Assembly (NCBI GenBank): GCA_032622095.1
Contig: CP136065.1
Span: 110,465,195 to 110,529,194, forward strand
Length of the DNA: 64,000 nt
Reading direction: 5' to 3'
Source: Siphonodentalium dalli
Lineage: Eukaryota > Mollusca > Scaphopoda > Gadilida > Siphonodentaliidae
The notes beneath the pieces are model-generated. The model was not told where the DNA came from, made no database searches, and saw only the letters and a program-made list of their open reading frames with translations. Both the position numbers and the translations under genes were made by a program. Positions 11,478 through 22,600 of this stretch are shown piece after piece. Position 1 is the stretch's first letter; every line of letters begins with the position of its first letter.

Positions 11478-12212
11478 AATGCAACCAAAATTAAGACTCG
11501 AGATCTTAACCTACAATGTTATCTAAACACATATAAACCAGAAATACCCAAACCCCCCAAATATTACAATGTAGGAAAGCGGACTGAAAATATATATCAC
11601 TGCAGATTACGATGTGAATGTAGCAACCTCCTATCAGATAAGGTTCAAAATTACATTGCAAGTTGCAAAGCCTGCTCATGTGGAAATGGAGAAGAAATGC
11701 CTTCCATTATTTCTTTGATTGTTGCCTACATTCGATCCCAAGAATTCGCCTATTGAATAAATTACTTCCTTATAATATTTACTCACTAAACATTCTGCTA
11801 TTTGGAGACCCTGCTCTACCCGATTGCGACAATGAATTTTTTTTTCTTAGCTGTACAATCATTCATCCGTGGGACACAACTAGATCCTATTGACTAAGTC
11901 TAGCAAATACATATACAAGCCAGCAAATGACTCAATCAAAGACGACTCTCAAGTAATTCATATATAAACACAAGACTGACTCGGGGGCGGGAAACGACCG
12001 GTGATATGTGCATGTATATAAGTTCAACTAACCTTTGGTAGTCATGTTGCAATGCCATTATTCTTGATTTATTTTTCAGTGTAATAGCAAATGGGAGAGG
12101 AGGTACTCATAAGTGAGTCAGCACTTGTCCTCCAATCCCATTGTCTATATAAAAATGTATGTATCATTTCCTATATGTGTTGTTGAAATCAGACAAATAA
12201 ATATGTTTAAAC
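10363..12212 (+). mobile_element. Nested 5'-truncated non-LTR retrotransposon with reverse transcriptase
   Basis: Flanked by TAAACCTAT on both sides (10354-10362 and 12213-12221), a 9-bp target-site duplication. It contains the RT ORF and ends in ACAAATAAATATGTTTAAAC. It interrupts the gag-only element: the uninterrupted relation of gag to 3' region is visible in the copy at 60140-61000. A 30-bp tandem duplication (AACCTATGTTGCAACAGTTG...) sits at its left junction. Confidence 0.75.
11478..11893 (+). pseudogene. C-terminal zinc-finger region of the LINE ORF, broken
   Basis: After an in-frame TAG (11475-11477), the same frame continues through YHCRLRCECSNLLSD and CKACSCGNGEEMPS. It then shifts near 11700 to SHYFFDCCLHSIPRIR. 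The Cys/His pattern CxC...C-x2-CSCG...HYFFDC is the usual end of such RT proteins. One stop and one frameshift show decay. Confidence 0.7.
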
Positions 12213-12519
12213 TAAACCTATCACATGCGTGTTGATCCCGTTGCTCAAAATGATTGATGAGAAACGGCAAACTCTAAAGGACAAAAACAGTATTTGTGGA
12301 TTGAAAGATGACAATCAGTCCCACCGACCGTCAGTTTGACGCATTGGTAAAGGTTCATGCGCGATAATCAAATATTATAAAATCTGATGTTAGAAATTGC
12401 TTTACATATTTCAATGTGCAGCCTAGGTAATTTAGTGTTATTTATTTGCTATTTATTATGTATTATTGTACTGCTTTTATATGTTTATAGTATGCTTGCA
12501 TACTAGTCAGTTATTGAAT

Positions 12520-13240
12520 TTGTGTTCCTGACTCCAAGTGGAAATATTCATCTTGGCGGACGTAAGTATATATGTGTTCACCAAGTGTCCCTCGAAAATA
12601 TATACAATAAATGGATATAAACATATAAATCTAACAAATTTTTCTCTTTCAGGTGGTGATTCTCAGCTCAAACGTGGTATTTTGTGTACGATACTCTAAA
12701 TCCAGTTCAATATATTAGTCTGCACCATAAATATCCTGCCGATGGCACATGTATTTATCCATGTATATAGTATCCCGCCGATGGCACTTGTATTTATTCA
12801 TGTATATAGGTATGAAACAAACATTATGCTTGGCAGTGAGATAGCAATAATAATTTATTTGAAAACATGCAACAGCAAACAATGTTAATAGTAAAGTAAC
12901 TAAAATAAAATGTCAGACGATTTGATGAAATTATTGCGACGCTAAATTTCCATTATAACAACAGCATAGCAACCAATCAACGACACATAACTATACAAGA
13001 CATTCAAACACATACATTATTTTAAACTTTATATCGGTAACATATTTTCTTTAGATATGAAATGATCACATCTATTTTCAATTAACTACCTGGCGGTAGC
13101 ATGTATTGGCTTCATGCATCGTGTGCGTTTTACTATTAGTAGACGAAGTTTACACAGCCGACACAATTGAATGACAAATTTTAATAAAATGTTTCATTCA
13201 GCGTGTTGTAATCTATATGCTGCGCATGTGCATTTTATAC
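12520..13240. other. Intergenic stretch, no gene
   Basis: Contains a duplicated 45-bp stretch (about 12727-12768 and 12770-12812, CCGCCGATGGCACTTGTATT). Nothing else recognised. Confidence 0.4.
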
Positions 13241-13552
13241 GAAGCATGTCGTTTATACCATAGCACAATAAACCATCGGCGGCCAATTGTTCGCACAATT
13301 TACAGGAATATTCCTTAGCTTGTGAACGTAACATTTACGTATCACGGGACCTTATTCAACAATTGTTGAATTGCAATTGCCATAGGTCGTTTGTTGAACT
13401 AATTATCTGAACATTTCCCACCCATTAATAGAAATGCTCATATTATCTGCTCGTCTGATTATATATCATGAACATTCAAGAAGATGAATAATATGCATTC
13501 CAATGTATACTTGAATTACAGAATGGGGAATTCGTTTAGTAAAGAAAGGTTT

Positions 13553-13640
13553 ATAATAATAATAATAATAATAATAATGATGGAGCTTATATAGCGCCTA
13601 TCCCCGCGAGGGCCCTAAGCGCTTCACATTATTACCCCAG
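13553..13640 (+). repeat. (AAT)n microsatellite with linked TATATAGCGCC motif
   Basis: Nine AAT units are followed by GATGGAGCTTATATAGCGCC...GCGAGGGCCCTAAGCGCTTCAC. The same head-to-tail arrangement recurs at 19974-20045, so this is a dispersed repeat family, not a lone microsatellite. Absent at the matching place in unit B. Confidence 0.65.
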
Positions 13641-14299
13641 CTGTTGAGTAATTCCAAGTCTTCTGCATGTTGCCATAGTGGCGCTATACAAGATTGCTCT
13701 CGGCTTACACTTACCCAAACATCAGGTCCTATTTCTCGTCTAGGTACGACGAATCGAGCACAGTACAAGTGGTCACAACCAATCTCTACCAGAGCGCACC
13801 ATACTTCCTTTCTGACTCGGTAACTGGCTGGGTACTAGTCCGTGTTTCTATATTTAGCATGGGATTTTCCATCAAAAATGGCGAAAACCGATCGCTCCAA
13901 AGTCAAATTTTGTATGTGCCTTGAGAACAATTCCCACACTAAAACATAATGACAGCGCGGTAGTTTTGTTGATGATTTTCACAAGCTACTAGTCAAATTT
14001 GCAGCAAATTAGAACTCTTGTGTTTGACTTGCCGTTCGGGTTGTGACAATGTCGTACACGTGCGTTTATACTTTTGTGTTGATAAAATAATCGGAGAGCC
14101 GAATCAAACCGTTTCGAAATATAGTTCTTCGGTTTTAGTGGGACTTATCAAACATAAGTTCCAAAATGTATACAAATTTTGTTCGATGTTTTGTGTGCTT
14201 AACAAGAGCAGCATGTTGCTCTGTTCGCTTATTATATATTTTAATATCGCGGAAGTCCACCAAATGTGGGTGAAATGTCGCCATTAGCAGCGGTCGTAC

Positions 14300-14512
14300 C
14301 TAGTCATCAAGGGAGGTAAACCCTGCATGGAGTTTGGGTCACAACCTGGCGCGATATTTGAAACAGCGTGTGGCTATATATAGCACACACACACACCGCT
14401 TAATCCGGCCAATCACTGTTGCGGAGACGATAGTCCACCAGCGGGGCGCGAACACATGCCGGTGCATTAACACCGTTACAAGTCGGACACTCTAATCACT
14501 AGGCTACCACTT
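14300..14512 (-). mobile_element. tRNA-derived SINE
   Basis: On the minus strand TGGTAGCCTAGTGATTAGAG matches a pol III A box, and about 40 nt on GTGTTCGCGCCCC matches a degenerate B box. The body runs to GGGTTTACCTCCCTTGATGA. A (GT)n tract is in the middle. The unit B counterpart has no such sequence, so it inserted in unit A or was lost from B. Confidence 0.55.
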
Positions 14513-16350
14513 CCAAATGGTTAAAAGTACGTAGTCATAGCCATGTCGTGCCCAAATTGTGATTATGACGATTTCCCTACCATGTTAATGCAAATGGTAA
14601 TGGTAATGTTAATCGCATTTAAACCTTTCTTTATTACATACTCATTCACGATTAGTTCCCTTAGAAAATATTCAGCTAATAAGTTCAACAAAATTAAACG
14701 ACCCTATATTCCCGGCAAATCAATGTGCATTCATCAGCATTTGTATGATATTTTCGTATGTCTGCTAATTGTTCCGGAACAGCCCCTAAATGAATAATAT
14801 ACTATTCCAATGTATACATTTATAAATGGGTAGATATGGTTAATGAATAGCTGCCACAATCGGTGTCCAACGTGATAATGATACCCTTTTGTGAATTCGT
14901 TACAAATTGTCACGGTTAAACATTGTCCAAAACTAAGTATGCATGTATATAGTATATATTCAATAATTCCACTATAACGTTTCCCGAACGTATTGGCTGC
15001 GGACACACGTATCACAGAAGATATGGCATAGTAGTGTGACAATTTATTATGGTGAAAATTGTCGTCATAATTAATATGCCATGTCGCCCGCTGCATATTC
15101 GCACAATGAGTCTTCCAAAGTTCGTTATAATCAGACTTTTCCTTGTTTTTGGTCCTTGTATATATAGTTCACTTTGTTTATTCCAGATACTTTCTCTCAG
15201 CTGTATTTCCTCCAACAGTTCTGCCACAGTTTCATCGGCCACATGAACATTTTAGCGGAATTATGCGCAGAACCAAGCGTCGCAAAATAAATAAAAACGC
15301 AATTGGGAACTGTCTTAATACGCATGAAATTAGTGTAAGTAGATAAACATGCATTGCGATCATATCAATAAAACGTACTACGTGCATGATATGTGAGTGA
15401 ACGAGGGATTGCCACGGTCAAACACAATTCTTGACGATCGATTTTGCAATTATATATACCGTAGAGAATACAATGTACAATGTAGTAAAACTTAATGAGT
15501 ACAGACCAACCTTGGTGATACGCAATGGGTTAATTCATCCAGTCGACCCATTGTGCGGAAACTCAGCGTGCAACACGACTAGCAATGGTACAGAATTATG
15601 ACGACCAATTGTCACCAAACTCCACCATAATAAATTGCCACACCTGCTATGCCATCACTTCTGTGGTACGTGTGTCCGCAGCCATTGACCAGATCAAGGC
15701 ATTCGATGCACGAAGATAATGAGAATGTTCCAGCGTTAATACTTTTTGTGTAAAGTGAATGGACATGATTTGATTGCAATATCAACAATTGTAATGTTTT
15801 TCTGGATGAAAGAGAATGGACAATTTACTCTCCAAAAGAACCATTATTCTATTTTTCTTCAAGATTGTATTCTAAATTTATAGGGTTCCTTTAAGTTTAA
15901 TGCACTCGTATTGGGTCAATATGCCAAAACATCTGTATCAGAAGTTCATAAAAACATCACCGCTAAGAAGAAGACGGATAAATAGATAAACTATGTTCTT
16001 ATATCCATTATTGATATATTGGTTACATTGTTATGTAAACAAAATTGTTACACTGATTTGTCAACGACTACGTTGAATATGATTTTAATAATATTTGTCA
16101 ATGCTTTGATCTTTTCATGCAATGTTTACCGTCATGGTTTGTTCAAACTTTGTTATCTCGTCGAACTAGTTGCATTTTTATCGGCAATTTCACTGTTTAC
16201 ATAATACTGGTTTTGAAATTAGAAATCTCAGCAATGGAGAGATAATAATCAAGATAAGAATACAGTCAATCTAATTTTCATGTACATGTTGGTGATATTT
16301 GTTATACAGACTTTTATGTTATTTCGCATGGACCCACTTCGAAGGCCTTG

Positions 16351-16386
16351 AATCCCTTTAATCGTAAAGTTTATAATCGAGGGATT
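16351..16386 (-). promoter_or_regulatory. Gene A 3' flank: possible ATTAAA poly(A) signal within an imperfect hairpin
   Basis: About 80 nt after the stop the minus strand has ATTAAA (16362-16357), inside an AATCCCT...AGGGATT inverted repeat. The same arrangement follows the stop of gene B (52115-52150). Conservation between the two 3' flanks is clear; the role as poly(A) site is inference. Confidence 0.3.
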
Positions 16387-16441
16387 GAATGATCGTGCGG
16401 TGAAAAAATAGTTCTCAAGTATACTACTTATACATTCTATA

Positions 16442-16620
16442 TCAGACATTGGACTCTTTTATCGCCCTTGCAGGCGGTGGTCTCCCTTGACCAGTCGTCG
16501 ATTTATTTTCCATTTCCGAGAAGCTTCTGTCTGTCACACTCGGTCTCATTTCAGTTCTGTCGCTTTTGAATTGTTCGACGAAATCTTGGCGTTTACAATT
16601 CAAGAGACGAGATTCTTCTT
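16442..16620 (-). CDS. Gene A exon 5: C-terminal tail and stop
   Basis: The exon is 179 nt, acceptor ATTTCAG before AAGAAGAATC, stop TGA at 16444-16442. It encodes a polar tail (EESRLLNCKRQDFVEQFKS... ending PARAIKESNV) with a Ser/Thr-rich centre and a GRPPPAR proline motif. It is not visible as an ORF from an ATG because it begins in phase 1. It is supported by the splice site, the matching phase and an exon of the same length in copy B. Confidence 0.75.
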
Positions 16621-19600
16621 CTGAAATTATAGAGCAAATTTGAAATTGAAAGTAATTGGATTAATGATCCACCCAATAATATAGAAAGTATAAAATCAGG
16701 GATATGGGTATATAGACGGTATATAGACGGCCACTTTGGGTGGGAGTATCCACTATAGAATTTCCAACTTCATCCCAGCCCTTGAAGCAGGTCCAAATTC
16801 AGTTCTGGTTAAAATACAGACTCGACAACTAACGCAGTACTACATCAGGTGACAATGGCTCTGTGGTAAATGTGGTCAGTATCGCTATAAATAATGGTAT
16901 ATGCTTTGCATGCAGTATGACGACACAGCTCATAATGACTCCCCCCCCCCCCCCACACGACACAGCTCATAATGACCCCCCCCCCCCCACACGCTTCAAA
17001 CTGGTGTTAACTGTCGAAATTCTTGGACCTACGTACTTTTATTCTTCTTGCTAGGAATTATTGGTAAATTATTGACTATTCACGTTTACTGTTTAATTAG
17101 TTGTCATAATCACTAATTTTGTGAAATTTTAAATGTTACAGATGTGGGTAACGACCGCTGCATATTTTGAAATTCCGACAAACACCTGAATGGCTGCAAT
17201 CGATATTTACATCGCTTTACTGATAGATGTTGTGATTCGTCGACACTGACGTAATGCTTTCTGACGGAAATAGAAAACACTACCATTATCTCCAGACGTA
17301 GTACTGCGTTAGCTGTCGAGTCTGTGTTTTAACTAGGATGGATCCCGATAACCAAAGTATTGGAAATTAAATTTGCATTCGATGGGGAAAGGGTGCCGAA
17401 ATAATATATACGGATACAATGCATTCAATATTGATATACAGGTTTTACAGACCCGCAGACACACAGACACAGACACAACACACAAATGTCTATATATATA
17501 TACACACCCGCTTTTCATTTTACAATAACAGGAATAGTTCATGGTTCCTTGCTGAAGATTATTAAAATCTGGGACTTGAGTAAGTCTTCATGTGACATAA
17601 GTCCGTTAAACTATCTTAAAGTACGTTCGTAACTTCGTATAAAAGTATATTCAACCGTTGAATATACTTTTATACGAACGTAAAAACATATTTGATTTGA
17701 CTCGAGGAATCCACCGCTCTAAGCTCAGAGTTATGCCAGATTTCCATTAATGAATTCAGTTATTTTTTGCCAGCCTAGCTTTTTTCCCATAAATATACCG
17801 ACATGCGCGGACGCCGTCACGAGAGTTCGAGAGGTCACGCAATGTCACGGTTCGCGGTAGTTTTGCATGGCGATCGAAAGTTATTTCCCGAATATAGGAC
17901 TATGAGAAGTCTCGCCAACAACAAAACAAAAGGTATCTTATAACATTTGGCGTGCGGGTACATAAATATAATGTTTACAAATCGGTTGTGATGTTTTATT
18001 CATGAAATTATACATGTTATAACACCACCATGATGGTTACACGTGGACATATATGATTATATACTTTTGCGACGACACGTTCTTTGGGAATTCCAGTTTA
18101 TATACGTGTATACATATTCCAGTTTTACATTCTCCCTGATGTATCTATTATCACCATATATGGATGTTGTAAACCACACTCGCTCACAGTCCCAACTGCC
18201 AAGAAAAAAACGTTACATGTATTATAGGACTTGTTCGGCAAACATGATACCGTGTTTGTTATTGCAAGGAGTATTTATTAGTAATAAACTAATTTGGAAA
18301 ACTAAATCTTTTTTTTTTGGTGTGAAATCCGTTCTTGTTGTAACTGGGTGATACGATGACAATGGAATCGCATTGTGCAACTTTAAAACATATTATTCGT
18401 TAAAAAAACTCTCAGACAATTCGAAGAGATTCTTCATTTATCCAGTGAACAGTGTTTATTGATCATATTCGATGTTTGTTAAACCTATTATCTGAACATT
18501 TCCGGAGGGATATCTACTCATCAATGAGTATTTAGTATAAACATGGTTAAACGTGAGATAACAACGAGTATAATTTCGGGGGGTTTCAGTTACATGCAAC
18601 CACCGCATATAATCGTACACGTTTATGACTTACTTCTGAATTCGTCGGCCACGAATCCGTGGTGTGTGTTCCGCAAAGCTTCGATAAATGCGAGGTAAAC
18701 GTGCTCTCCGGCCAGTGGAAGAACATCTAGCAGGCGATCAAACTGGTCGTTCAAAACTTTTGTCGATCGAATGTATTGTGTCTCTTCCACACTAAGAATC
18801 TGATTGTCTCCCAGGTACGAACATAGGGCTTCTAGTTTTACATGTTTCCTGAAGTAGCTTGACTTGTTTTGGATTACCTCTCTGTGTGTTGGACTCATAG
18901 GTTTATCTATTAAAATAACGTAAATGTGAAATCAGGACTCTGGTTTGAAGGTGGGTGTGGTTTCTTTTCTAAGAACAAGAATAAAAAAACACAAATAAAA
19001 CAAACACAGAACAACGAACTTCGACAAACTTGTTACTAAAAGCCTTTCAACCATGCACCCGTTTGTCGGGGATTTCCAACGGGTACCGTCTATAGGTCTA
19101 ATATTTCATCACAAATATAGGAACCTATTCAACTCTGTTCAATATAGCACGCAATTTAACAACATAAATTATATGAAACTCCATTTAAGGCACATTTCCG
19201 TTGTTATTAGACGAATTTCGCAGAATAAACTACTACCGATAAGAATTGCGAATAGCTAATAGAAGTCGTAATTTTTGCGGACTGTCCGAAAACCAGAATT
19301 GTCGACTACGAATTCGTTTGTGAGTAAATAGTGCCGTTCGACCATCTTATTACTCGCTGTAAGGTGATCTGGTTTTGTTTGTTGTGATTATTGTGTAAAT
19401 AAAGATGTTGCTATCAGGTCATAGTCACCGATATGCTAGATTAGTGCATGCATATAGTAACCGCAAATCGTAATTACGGATATGGCACAACGACAACTGA
19501 TAAAATAACACAAATTCCCGTGACGTAGTTCCCTTTTCGAATAATTCTTATCATTACATAGTTCGGTATGTGAAGGTTATCTATTAGCTTACCAAAAACA

Positions 19601-22600
19601 CACGAGATAAATATCAGTTGTTGCACATAGTGCTTTTAAAAGTGCTATAGAAGATAGATTAACATTATGAAATATTGTAGTGATCTAAATGTAGCCACAA
19701 ATTGTTGTCCCAACTCATAGAACATACTTGAAGGACATGATATTTCATAGCGACACAAGCTCCGGTTGACTATAGTCGCTAACTCAAATTATTATTTTAC
19801 AACCCGGAAATTATACTGGAAGTTCAGGGAATAGATACACCATCTTTAAGCTGAGGAGTGTCGTAGGTCTGTCGAGTGAACTGTCTATTTATATAGTAAC
19901 AAACATACTTCTTAGTTTCCTCGAGTGTGAGCCAATGGTCAAAAACCATACTAAACCGTAATTTTAGAAATTACATAATAATAATAATAATAATGTATAG
20001 CATCTTTAAAGCGCCTTATCACATGAGGCCCAAACCGCTCAATACAATGGTACAACAAATGACAGAGCTCCTACACTTCAAACACATGTAACCCCATCGG
20101 ATCGAATCGCAATTAAAGATGGCATGTCCGATTCACATCATAAAACTAACATCTGTACGTTTTCTATACCAGAACATAATGATCGAGATCGGACCACGAG
20201 CCATTAATGAGAGGCTTTGATGGTCAGATATCGACTTTCAAACAATGGCGTTTTAACACGATTTGAATTTTTGTCAGCACAGCAATAATTCCAGTGATCA
20301 CCTCTTATAAAGAGCGTCCATGCTTCTGTGGCCCAGAATTGATAGACAACAAAGATCGCTCTTATGTATGAGCTTTTGTGACCGCTGTCTGTGTTGTCTC
20401 TATTGGCGATTGTGAGTATTTTCGCAATGCCTGTGCCATTCATGGTTCTGATTCTAAGTATTTTTCACTTGTTGAAATATTGGCCTATGAAATTCTGAAT
20501 TGTTTGGTGTAAAATCGGGGCGAATCGGACTGTGGATTTCTAAAACATTACCAAGTTGCATGGAGACCAAAGAAATTGCAAATGCGTACCAGATTTACAT
20601 TTCGAACTGTCGCTTCAAGCATAACATTTCCTAATGTTGTGTTCGGCACCTGGACGCTTCGGCACACGATTGTTCGGCACTTCGAACGTTTCGGCACCTG
20701 ATCATTTTCGGACCAACGAAACTACCGGTGATGAATAGAAATGTATTCTTTATCTCAATAAAATGGTTTAATGGAACACATGATACCGATGTTGGTGAAC
20801 ATAACTATCACCAATCATACACATACGATACGATAAGCTGCGGTCCCGAAGTGCTTATCAAATGATATATCATTGTACATCTTCACTTCAATTTTCGTAG
20901 CGTGTAGCAGTTCAGGGGTCAATACTATGAAAAATATTATGCCTGTAAATAAAAATAGTATTTATTAATTTGTAATTACAAATTTGTGTTAACTATCACA
21001 GTGGTTTCATAGTACAGGGAAAATTTAGCCGTATTATGAATATACAAACATATTATTATTAGTTTAATAGTTAATTGTTATCGTCTCCCGACCATACATT
21101 TCGTCCTAATAGGGACACGACGGCGCGGGGGTGTGAAACGTGGGGTGTTGGACGGCTTGGTGGGTGCCCCCAACTTTGGTCAAAATATTTCTCAACAGTT
21201 GGAAATTTCATACCGATAGGTTGACACAAACATTTTACATCACATACAAGCTCACGTTGTCATTATTGTTTAATTTTACAACCAATAATAAGTGAGAACT
21301 GTGTTCGGAGACCATTTAGTCTGATTCACAAGCACATTTTTGACTTTTGTTGAAAATTATGGTCTAAATGGCCATCAGATATAACTTGTTCAATGCCGGG
21401 ATGCAGTTCACCCGTTATCAGTGTTATCTGAATACCTAGTTCAAATTAAACGGACATGTAGAGCTAAAATAACTGACAACAATTTATATGGGAAAGTAAC
21501 AATGCGTGCTATTATTTTGTGATTAGTGATATCGCCGGTACTATGAAACGATGAGCTATCAAAATATCGCAAATTTCACAAAGATTAACTGTTGATTATT
21601 GTAGATTGCTTACGGGCAAACCGTTACATGTGAGTGATTCACAATATATTGAATCACGGCAAGCCAAAGTTACAAAAGAATTAACCAATCATAAGTTGAG
21701 AGGTTGATCGCTTATCAGAGCTATCCAATCGGTACACGGGTTGCCAAGTTGATGACCACTTGTCTGCGCAAAGTTAACTAATAAACTGTTCGTTTGTAGA
21801 GAGTGTATGTAAGTACAAGCCAGTGTAATATCGAGTACTACAACCAATTTGGTATCATTGTTTTCACAAATTACAACCATTCAGTTTGTGAAAACAAAAT
21901 ATTATTTTGATGGTATAACATTATATATATTGTGCCCATCCTATGATTTCAAACTGATCCGCTACTCTTATCATAACACATCGTGGCAGGAACGTGGCTT
22001 CATTTTATCAGGGGTGTCCATCACAGTATCGAAGCGGGGACGTGGTAAGGCTCTCAGTTATAGGAGGGGTGGTCATTTTATAATTTCAACTGCTCCGATA
22101 TATTATAATATATCGAGATATGGACGTGGCTATATGGGTTCCGTTTGGTGATGGGGTGTCCATCCTATAATTTCAATATTCACCCTTTGGATACAAAAAA
22201 AATGCCTATAAATTCCACATAGCGATGGAATCGTATATGAAGAGGCGAGTATTTTTCTACGCTGATAACAAAAGTTAGTCAATACGACTAACATATGTTA
22301 GTCAAACGTTTTTCCCCAGGATGACTAACTTAGTTCAGCCAACATGACTGAGGCATAACATTAGTCAAAATTACTAGGGTGTTGTTAGTCATAACGACTA
22401 ATAAATGGGGATTCAAAACGACTAATTAGTCAAAATGGCCAGGATTTAGTGATAACTTTTCTTAGTCACTGGGAAGGCGAAAATGTAAGTTGCGGAATTA
22501 TGTGCAAATAATTCCAATACTTGACCAAAGTTACTCAAAATGTTTGTGACTAACACTAAGTTAGTCATATTTAGTCAAAATGTCCAACCCAAGGGGGTGG

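Larger units (their letters stand above)
9410..12510 (+). mobile_element. Gag-only, internally deleted non-LTR retrotransposon (Jockey/Nimb-like), interrupted by a second LINE
   Basis: The left part (9410-10362) shows decayed gag: SPHKTLNSIRAVLRARDIAD (about 9675-9735), VTDVRIFSKTDDGQQVS, then YVPNPLRCFNCQRYGHGHAH and a second CARCSDSGHDH knuckle (9930-10040), then YEFKIQRCKAEK. The right part (12222-12510) is the 3' region. Gag joins directly to the same 3' region in the second copy at 60140-61000, so this family lacks its own pol. Several stops and frameshifts. Confidence 0.7.
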
